In this document: positions 10,565-25,300 of the stretch, one piece after another
How positions within the stretch are numbered: the stretch's first letter is position 1
Layout of the letters: the number at the start of each line of letters is the position of its first letter
Origin: Oasisia sp. SBJ-2009
Taxonomy: Eukaryota > Annelida > Polychaeta > Sabellida > Siboglinidae
Reading direction: 5' to 3'
Length of the DNA: 64,000 bases
NCBI GenBank assembly: GCA_964017155.1
Contig: OZ024856.1
Location: 46,856,465-46,920,464 of the forward strand
Program-made: the position numbers and the translations under genes
Notes under the pieces: model-generated
What the model saw: only the letters and a program-made list of their open reading frames with translations
Databases searched by the model: none
Told to the model about the DNA's origin: nothing

Positions 10565-12780
10565 CATGCGAGTAGAAATTGCTGGGGAGTAGTAACTTCT
10601 GGCCTGCACAGCCACGAGTCCGTCGAACGAGTAGTTATTTTCCACTCGTTTTGTAACAATATACTACAAGCACTTTGCGTTAGGCGTACATGCATACTTT
10701 AGTGTATTTATATAGTTAATTTTATTTCTTAGAACATTGCAGGTCAACATACGAATTTGAATAAAAGTTAAAAAGGGTCGCATTTTGTCGATGTCCACCA
10801 ACACTGGGGACTAGTGATTTCTCACTAGACCATTCCGTCAGGAATTGTCTTGATTTCTACCCCGGCTATGCACACAATCATCGATGGTCCCACGAATATG
10901 AGTTTTTCTCCCCAAAATAACCTGATGTATATTAAACGTATCACCTGTTATGGCATAAATTAACATTCCTTAGCAATCAAAAATCACGCGCACGCAGCAA
11001 ATACTTTTGGAAAACGGTCCCCGTGACAAGAACATGAGGTCACAATAATAGGAGATATCGAAGACCACGACCTTCACGACGGAACTTTGTCATTTTTGAC
11101 AAACACCGAGTATCTTCGAGCGCGTTATGGTGTCTATGTAACGATACGGTGTGTTTTCTAATATATGTACTGGATTATGTAATGTATTATTTACCTATCT
11201 GGTAAATGATACTCTCATGACTGTCATCAAACAAGGCATCCCGCGAGATGACGGGCGTCGCTGCTAACTCAAGGTGCATTACTGATAGCTAGCGGGGATG
11301 GGGTTTAAGTTCTAATGAAAATTGTCTTTAAATATAACTTAGTTCGTAATTCGGGATTTTAGTTGTAGCATACAAATGCAAGCGATTAATCAAATCCACT
11401 TTGGTCAAAGGTTTTTGGGCGTCAATTATTGTCAGTTTTGTCACTACGTCCATATGATATGTTTAACTGCAGTGAAACAAAACGTGTGACACAGCACGAC
11501 AGCGGAGAGAGAGAGATAGAGCGCGAGAGATCGTAGCACAACGGACGCCAAATCAGATATAAGAAACTTTAGTTAATACTACACAGGTACATAATACAAA
11601 ATGACCACTTCCCGCTAAATGCGGCGACAGAGTGCGGCCGTGCCGCCACCTACCGGACACTTCGACGACACTCCTCGGGTTATTAGAGCAAAACAAAACC
11701 GACTCTCTCATTAACGTAACTGCGTCGAACCGGTATTACCAGAAGGACCAGAAACTGCACGAATCCGTGTGTCAGAACAGCAGACGACTCTGCACACGGT
11801 GTGCACTGACCCACGATAATCGAATCTCCCCAAGCATAAATCTGCGTGACAAACGCATCTAACGTCGTAAACAACAACACTGTTAGCAGCAAGACCCACA
11901 CAAGTTATTTCAAATACGTACACAGCAGTAGCCACTCAAGAGTCAGACCGTACTGCCGCGTATTACCCAGCACACAACACCCGTGCTGAGCGCCCAACAC
12001 CGACGCTACGCTTACACCCGACGCAGCTAACAAATCAAACCACGAGATATCAGTAGAGTTTATCTACGAAGCACCTGTTTATCAACCGCAAGTATAACGT
12101 ACAATTAAGAATTCGCATTGACCGTCGTGTCAACAGTGGTACACATTCTACAACTCTGTGGCCACGCTCGCCAATGCCAACCGGTCGGTAAATCGGATCT
12201 GCCACGGGTATCTTTCGTATTGTTGTCCACCAATCCATGTGTATAGACATACAACTTGCTAGAATACAACCTACATCTAATTTCGCCTTCCGCTCGATGT
12301 ACATGTAATCCGCATTTACTAGGCAATTGTGTACCTTCATCAATGACCTGCAACTGCCTGGCTTCAGAATCCACACACATTACGTCACAGGTAGAAAACT
12401 CGACTCATGTAATTAACCGTTTGCTACACGTGTATGTTTTATTCGTAAATAAGTGCATTGGAGTGATCAACATCTTGCATCACTGAACAGATCCTGACCT
12501 GATTTGATTTATATGTAAACATTCGGTATCATTTCATTGTATTTCCGATTTTTGTACATTTCAAAAACAGACTAAATGGTGCATATTCAACGTCTATGGA
12601 GCCTGATTGAACCAAACTTCAACCAATAAAACAATAGAAGCAAACAGCAATGACAGAGTATGATTTATCGTATATCTCATGTCAATACATACAAACATTC
12701 CTCGCACCCCGCGCCATTATACAGGTGATCTGATTACATTTAATCCAGAAAGGTTGCCTTCACCGTATAATGATTAAAAT
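10565..12780. other. Intergenic, no gene recognised
   Basis: Both strands carry overlapping ORFs of 70-108 codons (for example around 11640-11930 and 12050-12490) with no domain. There is a short GA run at about 11506-11530. This interval lies downstream of the MDH1 3' end. Confidence 0.45.
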
Positions 12781-12793
12781 GACTGGAAAACAA

Positions 12794-12799
12794 TTTATT
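12794..12799 (-). promoter_or_regulatory. Candidate MDH1 polyadenylation signal
   Basis: The minus strand reads AATAAA here, 430 bp downstream of the MDH1 stop codon. It is the first such hexamer I noticed and would imply a 3' UTR of about 450 nt. The CT run at about 12965-12990 would lie within that UTR. Confidence 0.4.
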
Positions 12800-13228
12800 C
12801 GTTTACTCTCAAGTTAGTTACATACGTGCCTCTCTCTTTTCGTTTTCGGCACACACCATTGCGATAAGTAGCCCTCCCTCGGCAGATTTACCCAAGGTGT
12901 ATGATAGCAGTAGACTACGACAACCACGGAACCATGTAGCATGATCTCAACATAGCAGACAAATATTCCTCCCTCCTCTCTCTCTCGCTCTCCCCAATGT
13001 TCTAACTGAAATAAACATTATTAACAAAGTCGCATAACAGTTTGGCGCTCAGTAATCACATACGCCGCTCCGGAATATACTTCTGGCCGGCAATTATGCC
13101 TTCCACAACCGAGTCGATGGTTTTCGCTGCAGAACGACCAGCAGCACCAACTGCAGAGACAGGACAACGAGAAGCACACGACGGGGGGCTGCGGTGGTCG
13201 GGCGACTAGTGCGCCACCTGGCGACCGA

Positions 13229-13441
13229 CTAAGCCTCGCAGGTTTGGAGGGCGGCGTCACGCTCCTCGATCAATTCCTTCATCGTGGCGTCCATCTTGGA
13301 GCGGGCGAAGTCGTCGATGGACAGGCCCTGCACGATCGTGTACTCCTGGCCGGTGCCGATCTTCACCGGCATGCTGTAGATGAGACCCTTCTCGATGCCG
13401 TACGAGCCGTCAGACGTGATCCCCATCGACACCCACTGGCC
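13229..13441 (-). CDS. MDH1: MDH1 exon 8, C terminus and stop
   Basis: Acceptor TTTGCTTTCAG. Encodes 70 residues from [18 protein letters not shown] through [13 protein letters not shown] to LQTCEA, then TAG at 13229-13231. Confidence 0.95.
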   Translation of the reverse strand, partial: GQWVSMGITSDGSYGIEKGLIYSMPVKIGTGQEYTIVQGLSIDDFARSKMDATMKELIEERDAALQTCEA

Positions 13442-16400
13442 CTGAAAGCAAACACAACCTTCTACGTGGAAAGGCCTGCAGTGAAGGATGGCACTTGGTC
13501 TGCACACTGCCAAGTATAGTTTTTGATTCTACAGAGGACAAGCTTTAAAATGATACCTCATTTATAAAAAGACCTCTAGTAGATTTTTCTCTGGTGTGGG
13601 GTTGCAATCTAGGAATGTATATAAACGATACAATTTGTAAAGCATCCATTATAGATGCTGGCATAGTAACTTCCTAGATTGGTACCCGTAACTTCCAACA
13701 TTGCTACCCATACCTACTTCTAGGTTGTTACCCGTAACTTCCTAGATTTAAGGACGACTGGCCCGGATTCCATAATCATGACCATGGGGGCTACTCATTC
13801 ACTGAATTTCCTGCTAATAATTACACTCCTGGGAATACAGCAGAGAGCATCATTTTAAGATGACTTCATAAAATATGTACAAACCACCGTGCAAGTCATT
13901 CAACAAACTTCCTGCAAATCACCACGGCTCATGGGAATGGAAGAGAAGTTATTCAAGTAAAATTTCTGATTACACAACAGATGATTTCTACTCACTTCAA
14001 CATTTCAGCCACCATCGACAGCCGTCTTCAGACTGCCAATGGTGGCTGAAGTGAGTAGAAATTATTAGTTGTGCAACAAGAAACTTTACTAGAATAATAT
14101 ACTTCCAATGTGACAAACATTTTCACGGTTGGAAGTGAAGAGTTTTGTGAAGCATACGTACATCGGGTGTGCCGTGGAACCAGTCCTTGAGGTGGTCACA
14201 GATGGCCTTGGCGGCGGACATGGCACTGGACAACTTGCGGGCAGCGATCACTGCAGCTCCCCGGGTCTGCACTGTCTACAAACAACGGCACGGTCACACG
14301 TTAGTAACCCTCAGACTGACCACACACCCCTCCCCAGACTGACCACACACTCCTCCACGTAAACAACCAGTGTAAAGTACCTCAGACTGACCACACACCC
14401 CTCCACATAAACAACCAGTGTAAAGTACCTCAGACTGACCACACACCCCTCCACGTAAACAACCAGTGTAAAGTACCTCAGACTGACCACACACCCCTCC
14501 ACGTAAACAACCAGTGTAAAGTACCTCAGACTGACCACACACCCCTCCACGTAAACAACCAGTGTAAAGTACCTCATACACAAGACATGACCCTGTTTGC
14601 AAATCAAACCAACCATTTGTGAATGATGGAAACCAAACCAAGCATCTGCACATGATGTTGTTGCAATGTATCGTGTTGTCCTTTTCAGTGAGGGTTAAAC
14701 ATTTTTTATTGTAAGGGTTGATTTTTTTTTAAATGTTAGCAAGAAAAGTATGTCTAAATAAATGTGTGGTTTGACCAGAAACACTAAGAAAACTATTTGG
14801 AAGATTGTTTTGTGTGATTCTAAGTAAAACTTGTTAATAACTCATATGGACTCAAGAAGAGAAACTTGGCAATAGAATGCAGATGTTTGGACAAAAACCA
14901 AACTATAACAGCAAACTTACTAAGAAAGAATGGAAGTATAATTGTCCTTCCTTTATGTCTAAAATCCATGCGAGTAAAGCAACCAACAGTTTCTTGAAGA
15001 AGCTAATTAATGCAGGCAGGCAGCAATAAAACAATGATGGAAGGAAACAAACTGACCAGCAGTAGTGGAAAAACAACTTCCCCTCTCTGCAGAGATGGTA
15101 TAGAATTTAGAGAATCGTAAATGGCAGAGTTTCACCTAGATTGGACATGTGGAAAGAACGGCAGGTAACAGCAATAGGCAACAGACGTACTCAGAGAGGA
15201 GTGTGGAAGGACAGGCAGAAGACCATGGACACGCAGGGAGGGGAATGAGAGACAAGATGGCGACACTGGGCAACGGTAACGACAATGTCGCGACGGCAGC
15301 AAGGAGAAAGACTCACGGATATGAACTCGTTCTTGATCCAGTTGTCGTCCTTGACCACCTCGAGGACAGGCTTGCCCTTGAGGGTGGCGTGGGTGACGTC
15401 GGGGAACTGTGTGTTTGAGTGGTTGCCCCAGATGATCACGTTCTTGACGTCCTGACACGACACTCCGACACGGGCCGCAATCTGCAATCACGGGTCAACG
15501 TCATCGGTTCTGCAATTCTACGTTTTGCTCAATTCGGCTTAAAATCCAGTCTTGCCTAATCTTACTTACAAGGTATCCACCGACAGCTCATTTTCGTTTG
15601 TGTCAGTGTAAACTTTCCGATGAAGTCGTCAAACAACCTATTCAGCAGACATGGGGTCAAATACATTTGTATTTGAAAGTATTTAAATCCTTTTTTTAAA
15701 GTATTTGACATTTAGGAATTGAAAGTATTTGTATTTAAATACTTTCCTAAAGTATTTGATATTTCAAATACTTTTCAAATACTTTGGGTCAGTTCTTTCT
15801 TCCACTGTGTTTATGTAAGTTACTGCTATGGTAAATTAGCCAATGTGATATCAGTGACAGTCAGGGACTAAGAACTTAATTACACAGCTTAGCACATATG
15901 GGCACCAGTAAACCCTGGGCACCAGCTAGCTAGCCAATTCCCTTTGTGTGATAGAGGAAGAAGCCTGGCACTGGTTTATCAAAGCTGGTTTATCAAGCCC
16001 TTTGTTCAAGCCAGGTATCCCCAATTAAATAAGCCACAGTGGACTTTGTTCAAACATCACTGAGCCCAGTGTGCAGGGCAGCCTAATTGATACAGATGAT
16101 AAATGGAGAACCCAATTCAAGTCAGATCTTGTTAAGTGATCCTCAGTGAATGAATAGAAAGCTTGGCTGTGGGTTCTGTCCACATTGCCATGATTGTGTG
16201 AAAAGGGTGTGGAGGAATGATTAAAAGGAACAATGCATTCAATTAGCTTGCAGCAGGACTTTGCACTATCCCATATAAGTACTAACTTCCACCATCATAG
16301 GTGATATAACTGACAATTTTAAAAGTATACACTGGGCAGTAGCCAGATAGATACTAGACCACTGAATGTAACCAGACAACGTAGACAATAGCAATAAACT

Positions 16401-19278
16401 AGATGAACTGCTTGATATATCATTTTGTTTCTTTTACCTATATAGTAATATATCCTGAAAATAAAAAGTATTTGAAAAAGTATTTGAAATACATTTCAAA
16501 AGTATTTGTATTTAAATACATTTGCATATAAAAGTATTTGAATCCCTCAAAAGTATTTGTATTTAAATACATTTCAATGTATTTGACCCCATGTCTGCTA
16601 TTCAATTATGCTCAACTGGACGGAATCTGTTAAAAAGGTCCGGCTTTATAGATATATTACAATAACTCGTTTATAACAGGTGGTTTATAACATCTACAAA
16701 GTGGTCTTACCTGGGACTGGGCACGGTTCTGGTCGAGGCGGGTGAGACAGGTGAAGTTCTGTGGTGGAATCGACGGTGCATACTTCTTGCAGATGAAGGC
16801 GTTTGTGTTGGCCGGATTGCCAACAACAATCACCTGAGTGACAGAGTCAGCAAGGCATCACATTAGCAAGGACATCAACACTGGTGACGCTATCTGGAGA
16901 ATAGCATGGAGTTGACAGACGACTGGCTGTCCCATGATAGCATATGTGATTCGTTGATTTCCAGGGAGGGAAAACTATCATTTAACTCGATCAACAACTA
17001 CAAACTGACAACAACTAAATTATGCTGCCTAAAGTCACCATGTACATTAGAGAAGGACGCAGTGTGCAGGTGTGAAACACACAACATTTTATGGATTTAC
17101 TTTAATAAATTACTTAAAGGGTATGTGGTGGCAAAGACATTTTTTGGGGAATATGTCCAGTCCTTGTAGTTGTTCCCCAATCTATCAATATCATTCGCGA
17201 TAGCATCTGTTATCTAATTGAAAATCGATAAATTAAACCCAAAATCGCAACTTTCCACGGAAATCCCAGAGGTCGCTCCGGAAACACCCGATGTACCCTG
17301 TGACGTAGAACATTCCGCTAATCCACAAAGCCATCCATATAATCTCGCTGTTAATCCACTATATTGACTTTAATGTCCGAATCTTTGGATGATAGTAATA
17401 TTCAGTCTGATGAGGAACAATTAGAAGAAGAGTTCGTCACCCACACAGCAGTATTGGGTTACCAATATGAGCTGAAGAAGAACTATTCGAACGGAAACGA
17501 GCCGAAATCGTCGGAGGCTGCTAGCGGCAGCGGGCTTGTTGATCGACGCAACCGAGTTGGAAACACGAATTGGTTCGTTCAGTTATACACATCTTTTCTG
17601 TTCTAAGCCTCTTTAAAATGGTTTTCGATCATTTGTGTATATAGTATGTCATGGGCACTCTTTGTGTTGTAAATACGTAACAGAAAAGTACCGTTTACCG
17701 GGCGATAATAAGTTACTGTAGCGGCGACTCACAACTTGACAGCTACCGAGCTAGGGCTAGGCTGCCGCGTATATCATTCGGATTAAAGTCAGCGATTGAC
17801 AGATGTGATGCGATACCTTGTTATGCTGTTGTCATCAAGTTGTGTTTAATACCTTGTTGTGCTGTTGTCATCAAGTTGTGTTTAATACCTTGTTGTGCTG
17901 TTGTCATCAAGTTGTGTTTAATACCTTGTTGTGCTGTTGTCATCAAGTTGTGTTTAATACCTTGTTATGCTGTTGTCATCAAGTTGTGTTTAATACCTTG
18001 TTATGCTGTTGTCATCAAGTTGTGTTTAATACCTTGTTGTGCTGTTGTCATCAAGTTGTGTTTAATACCTTGTTATGCTGTTGTCATCAAGTTGTGTTTA
18101 ATACCTTGTTATGCTGTTGTCATCAAGTTGTGTTTAATACCTTGTTGTGCTGTTGTCATCAAGTTGTGTTTAATACCTTGTTGTGCTGTTGTCATCAAGT
18201 TGTGTTTAATACCTTGTTATGCTGTTGTCATCAAGTTGTGTTTAATACCTTGTTATGCTGTTGTCATCAAGTTGTGTTTAATACCTTGTTATGCTGTTGT
18301 CATCAAGTTGTGTTTAATACCTTGTTGTGCTGTTGTCATCAAGTTGTGTTTAATACCTTGTTATGCTGTTGTCATCAAGTTGTGGTGTTTTAATCAGATT
18401 GGCATAACTATGATTAAACCTATTGACGTCACAATTAAAATCCAAGACGAACCTCACATGTAACATGTATGACAGTCCACTGATCCAGGTTTGCCGAAAT
18501 CCCTGGGTGCTTGATGTTGCTTACTTGCTGTATCTTTACAAATAAACTTTATTTGCATAGCTTAACCGTTAGTAACATGAAATAGTCATGATACAGATAT
18601 GATACATAACCCTAATCCAAATATCCCATAACACAGTACATGTTGCAAGAAATGTTACACATTAACATTTTATTGACAGTAACAGAGAAACATTTAATTT
18701 TTCAGAATCTACGTGCATACAGCAAATGGACAACTGATCAGATGGTGCTGGGGTGTAGTTGGGCGTGACAGCCAGCTTCCACTGCGTGATCAACAAGTTT
18801 AAGAAAACAATCCTTAGCCCAGACGGACAATACACTGGATTTACATGGCCAACATAGAAATCTGCTTTGTGATTTATATCATAAAATAAATCTTAGAGCC
18901 AGTAATAATATTTTCCTTATTAACCATTTGTTGTTTGCCACGTTTAGTACAATATTACATTTGAATGGATGGATTTAGTCAAGATCTCAACAGTATACCC
19001 GTAGGTTGTAGAATGGGCATACCTAAAATTAATCACCTCATGCTATGTTCATCGTCTGCAAAAGGTCTTCGTGCACTGTTGAAAATGTGTGAGAACTATG
19101 GTGATGATTATGATACAAGTATAATACTAAGTAAAGTGCAATATTAATTTATGTTGGTCAAACGTTTTTGCTTAACGGTGTTTATATACCAATTGTTAAT
19201 CAATATAAATACGCCAGCCATATAAATATCTTGGTCATATCATGCGCAATAATATGAAAAATTATTGTATATACATAG

Positions 19279-19353
<75 letters not shown>

Positions 19354-22300
19354 CATGTACACAGACAGTGTAAACTCGTTCAGTAGTGTTTTGTAAAAAA
19401 AAGGTAGTGTTGTATTTCACCAAATACTGTACATCACTGTGTACAAGCCATTTATGGTGGAAACATCAACACATCTATTAATAAATGTTATGTTGCATAT
19501 AACATCTTTCGAATATGTCACTAGCCCAAGTTATGTAGCGCAAGCAGTGCTTGTTACCAGCCATGCGCCATATGTTAATTCGCAAATATGTATATAATTT
19601 CATTGCAGAAATAGATCAAAATAATGTAATTATCAGGAACATAGTAAGTTATGATACACCATTTACGTCCAGTATATGGCGATATTGGTATAGAATGATA
19701 ATGATAAATAATGTGTTTCTATGATTGATTGTGATTTATATAATGCACACTCTTGTGTATGGAATGTTAATTTCTGTAATAAAGTCATTCATTCATAGAT
19801 AGCTGGTCAGATTGTGCTAGCTAGGGTATTGTTGGGCTTGACAACAGGCCCTCATGTGTGGTCAACAAGATCAGGAAAACATTCCCTAGGCCAGACGGAC
19901 AATATACTGGATTTTAATGGCCAACATAGAAATCTACTTTGTGATTTGTATCATAAAATAAATCGTTTAGCCATTAATAATATTTTCCATAATGACCATT
20001 TTGTTGTTTGTCACGTTTAGCATAATAGTAGATTTGACAGCTAGGTTTGTTTCCTTGTTTATTACTGCACACTTTCTATTAATTTTATTACAAAAAAAAA
20101 CAATTTGTAGGTATGCCTGACAAATCATAGGATCAATGAACTGATTTTTTAATATTGTACAATAAAAACATGATGCAACATGTTCTGCTGAGACTGTCGA
20201 TGACCGTGGGCTATGCCGACGCCTAGCCCTAGGCTTGGTCTACTGGCTGACACGGCTGGTGGTGGTATGTTGTTCGACTGGCTCATCTTTGTCAGGATGG
20301 AAGAAGGCAGGAACCATTACTTGTGGCTGATCTTCGCGTAGCTCTGTGGTCCCTTATTAATTAACAATGAGTACACTTAATTATCCTGACAATTATGCCA
20401 TCCACAAGACTTCCATGCTATAGCACTGCGGCAAGATTGCCAAGAAACGACGGCTTATGAATTGCGAGTGAGTGGCTTGAAGTCGGCGCGCTTCACGACT
20501 CACAAACTCGTACCCAGTGCCTCCGTAGACCACCGTCTTTCGGAAATTCGTGCAGCGCATGTCTACCTTTGTTTGTATGATCACAGTTGTAGACAACACA
20601 CCGCTTAACCATCGTTAAATTCGCGAGATCGATCACACTTGAAATGAAGCCGTTGGGTGATAATAGAAGGTTTTGCCATGCTAATTTCCCATACGCGAAT
20701 GGGTTCTAGGTGTGACGTCAGCGGCACCGGTGCTGCCGTTCCCCAAATAGTTCGCGGTGAAAATGTGCATCAGAATGTGGAGCGTTCTAACTATTATTTC
20801 TCATAAATTTATTGGGTTTAAAATTATTTTACCATTGTTTGTGTCATATTCAGACTATATTCTATACATGTAAGAAAAAAAATAAGAAAAAAAAAGTTGC
20901 CACCACATACCCTTTAAGAGCCCATCTTTAGACAACATGTCGGTATGTGTGCAGAGCTGAGCACCGAGGACAACGCGCGTTGTTCCTACCTTGACGTTCT
21001 TCTTGGCGAACTGGTCGAGGGCCTGGCCCTGCTGCTTGAAGATCTTCACGTTGGCCTTGAGCAGGTCCTTGCGCTCCATGCCCTCGCGACGCGGCATCGC
21101 CCCCACCAGCACCCCCACGTCAATGTCCTTGAACGCCATGCTGATGTCAGACGTCGGGATGATCTCTGGGCAACACAAACACACAACTTCTACACCAATG
21201 GCACAGATGTGTAGGATGAGACTTGTCAGGCACAGGTGTGTCTAGAAGTACGTCCAACCGTCATTTGGACGGGTAAACACTTAGGAGCTAAACGGAAGCT
21301 TATTTCATATATGTTTCAAAAAGGGTGTCACATTTGTGTATGCATGGATTGTTGTTTTACTGGACATTATATATATATATATATATATACTGTATATATA
21401 TATATATACTGTATATATATATATATACGGTACATATCTGGAATGGTGCCTATGTATGCAAGTTCACATAAACATGTTTTGGACTGGTCAAAATGTTCTC
21501 CCGCATAAAAGCATGCTGTCAGGGGCTAGATTCTCATGTACTATCCCACTGCTGAGTCGTGGCATACCTAGTGGTTGGAAGGTAAGTTCCCCCTTAATGG
21601 TTCGTGTGCTGAGTTAAATTGAAGGAAGATTACACAATACAGCGTATATACATGTGCCGGAATACAGAGTAAAATTTTCAACAGTAAGTAATTAAAAAGT
21701 ATTCTTATTGCAAACATTATACATAACAGATCAGAAATGTTAATTATCAATTGAATCGATCTAGAGTTACAACTAGGGGTAAGTTAATCCAGCCTTGCAG
21801 GAACTGTGTCATTAATGAAAAGTTGGGAGACCAGCAGTCACCATTAACATGCTTACTACTGGAACATGAAATTAGCTTACATCCCAACATGTAGTTAATA
21901 AAACAACATTAAATAATATTCATATATGAATACATTTACCGTTTGCTGGAATACAGAGGAAGACACTCAGTTATTTACAAATACCAGTACATGTGATCAT
22001 CTCTTATTTATTACAATATTAATTATGCATACATATGTATTATAAACACATACCAGAGGTAGGTACATAGCAAGAACTACAATAATGATGATAACACTGA
22101 TTAAAATATGTGTAGTAGTTGTGTTGTAAGAATGAATTAGTTCATCCAAGATGCAGAAGAGTTTGTTAAGACACTGCATAGAGTTCAAAGTGATGCACCT
22201 GGCTACAACAAAACATGTTTGTCATCAGTTGAATAATTACTCCACTTAGTTATTCAACATGAAGGAATGAACACCACTGTACTTTGCAGATCGTTGTACT

Positions 22301-25300
22301 GTATCGCAGTGTTAGCTTTTGTAACAGAAGCATTTGGTCTTTTAAATATAATGATTGACCATCTAACAAAATATTCAGTTGATTCAACCTTGCAATGTCT
22401 TGCTAGCATTGTTGTTCTGTCATCAACAATACATATATACATAATTATTATTATTATATGCCAACTGTAGTTATTCTCTTCTATGTGAACTCCGCCAGAT
22501 CTCGTCAAACACTCATCTTGCGGTCTGTACAAGTCAAGGATAATGACTTCACCCACACTGGGGACTCACCTGTGAGGAGGGGAAGGGCGCAGTCTATCAG
22601 CTCCATGACCACACCCTTCAGCACCCCCATCATCGCCTCAATGTCCAACAGCACCAGGCTGATGGGCTGAAAGAGCAAACGGACACCCTCGTTTGAATAC
22701 TTGCGTCAAATATGTAGTTACACATCACAATCAGAACACAAACACTTCATTACGACTAACTGGGGTCGAAACATTAACAAAGCTTTGCTATGTACAACTG
22801 TTGGTCTTTTTTCCATTCCATGAACATTTTGGAGACTGGCCCCAGTGTCTGTTTTAGTGTTCATTTTCTTTCCTTTACTGTTCTGTTCTGTTCTTCACTG
22901 TCCAGTTCCCTAAGTAGTCCCAATAAATAATCCCCCAAACCTTCAATGGTTCTTACCCATATATCACAGGAACCTGACAAGAAACGAAGCAGTACAAAGT
23001 ACACAAATGCAGCAACAATCCAGCTGTACAAACAGTCAAAATGCAAAACAGAAATACCCAGAAAAAATGCATCACAGTGTATGTCTGTAGAGCTCATTAA
23101 CATCACATATAGAACTTAGTTGGCTAATTTTATTGTTATGAAACATAGCATCATATAAATTCCATAATTTACGACCAATTTGTTCCCAAGTTCAATTCTT
23201 GGAATTCTGAAACACAGAGCTGCCTACACTTGTCACTGTCAGAAGGTAATAAGTCATGAATGCAGTATAACATGAAGTCAGTAAACAATACTAATTTATA
23301 TCACACATTCCCACATCAAAGCCCTGTGGTACAGTTCTGTCACTGCATGCTGGCTTATGTTGACTTAGGCTGTCATGACCATCTCAGCTCTGATAAATGA
23401 TGCACAGACTGAGAAGAAAAAGAACTAGGTTAGTAAATTAAAGTGTAGTGTACCAGCTGCACACTAAACAACATTGAAAAACAGCAAGCACTGCAGGAAC
23501 CAGTCCTTGGGACAAAATCAAATGTAAACAATTCAGATGAGTCTGACTAAAAGTAAAAACCGCTGGCCTGATTTAATAAGTCACTGTGGTCATTTATTTT
23601 TGTAAATGCCAAACGTTTTGATAAAACTGGGCAGTGGACACACTTGCTGAACAGTATTTTCAAGTTAGTTACAGCCTTCTGGTCATGATTATTCAGATGT
23701 CTAGCCCCATCCTTTGACACCTTGTATCACTCACAAATCATGACACCCAAATGACTTGTTGTTGCAAAGGTCTGCCTTCACTGACCTTTGACCCGAGATA
23801 CCAATGGAGACTGATCTGTGAAAATGGCTGGGATTGTCAACAAGTGCCTTGTGACATATTAATGGGAAGGGTGACACAATAGAATGGCTGTGCTGGTAGC
23901 ATGGATCTACTTACCCTGTCTGGGCCAAACACATCGCCCTTGGCAATGGAGTAGAGGAGGGAGTAGGCGATCTGCCCTGCTGCCCCTGTCACCAGTACTC
24001 GCAGTGGCTTACTCTGCAAACACACACACACGCCAATAGAGTTGTGAACCATGTACCGCTGAACTAATATTTGTTATGCAGGTCTGGCCTTTAAGTTTTA
24101 ACCATTAAAACTGGCATTCCATACTACCCCGGGTATGTTACATCACCAACAGACAACGGTTCTTATGTGTCCTTAAATCAGGGAAGTACTAGCAGTCTAG
24201 TATACCCGGTAGTAGCATACTGTACATATATCGTATAAAAGAAATATGGTACGTACCATGCACAGTATAAAGCCAAATGGTACATGCTACACAGACTATA
24301 TATATATATAAAGAGTACATCGACAATAAATCAAAATAACACCTACAACACATCATTAAAAATGTGTGAAGATGAGCTATCAAATAGCTAATTTAGCCAT
24401 AAAGTTCAACACTTGCCAAGCAAGTAACAGCACTAGGAATGTAACAATATATTGTATTAGTCTTTATCAATTTATCGATCAACACAGCATGATATTCCAT
24501 GTGAAGGTTGTAAATCTAACAATCGACAGTTAACATCAACAGCTCAGGGGTTTATGCAGGATAAAATTATTGCCAGTCACACATGTTTTGATGGACACAT
24601 GGATGTTAACTGTTAAGCTAGTTTACAAGCTTAAACATGTGTCTGATGACCTAAAATGGGCTACAAACACACACAGGGCTTTATGCAGGATCAAATTATT
24701 GCCAGTCACATGTTTTGGTTTGCCAGTCACATGTTTTGGTGGACACGTTGATGTTAACTGTAAAGATAGTTTATAAACTTTCAAATTGTGCCTGATGACC
24801 TGAAATGGGCTACAAACACACATTTGGCACCATTTACACTCACTTTCAAGGCATAACTAACAATATCTATGGTTTTGGGAGACCTTATTTTTTTGATCCT
24901 TCATTGTTTTGCCCGTCCACAACCCGTCCTCCATATTTCTACCCGTCCATATTCGTTTTTACCCGTCCAAATGACGGGTGGACGGGTCTCTAGATAAAGC
25001 TATGAACACACATGACACCATGACAGACACCATTTACACTCACTTTCAAGGCATAACTAACAATATCTATGGTTTTGAAGACCCTTTTTTGCTCCTTCAT
25101 TCCACCACCCATCAACCCATATTTCTACCCGTCCATATTCGTTTTTTCCCATCCAAATGATGGGTCTCTACATAAAGCTATGATCAACAGAAATGAACTA
25201 CCGACGGGTATGATTATCGATAGCAATAACTAACAACAGTTACCAAAAACATGCAGGATAACTTGCGCTGGCCACTGTAATTACTATTTCACATTGATTT

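Larger units (their letters stand above)
17118..20913 (+). mobile_element. TTAA-flanked (Kolobok-like) DNA transposon in MDH1 intron 4
   Basis: The left end AGGGTATGTGGTGGCAA (17118) is matched by the inverted right end TTGCCACCACATACCCT (ending 20913). TTAA flanks both sides (17114-17117 and 20914-20917). A TTAA duplication with AGGG-type ends fits the Kolobok superfamily better than piggyBac, whose ends start CCC. Contents: an ORF resembling the start of the P2X7-ballast zinc domain (17373), a 36-bp minisatellite, a nested LINE (18720-19800) and a duplicated 230-bp segment. No transposase core was recognised, so this copy is probably non-autonomous or decayed. Confidence 0.75.

Noticed and set aside
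17818..18463. ORFs of about 200 codons in the 36-bp repeat
   Set aside because: Repeat period divisible by 3; lies in an MDH1 intron inside a transposon.
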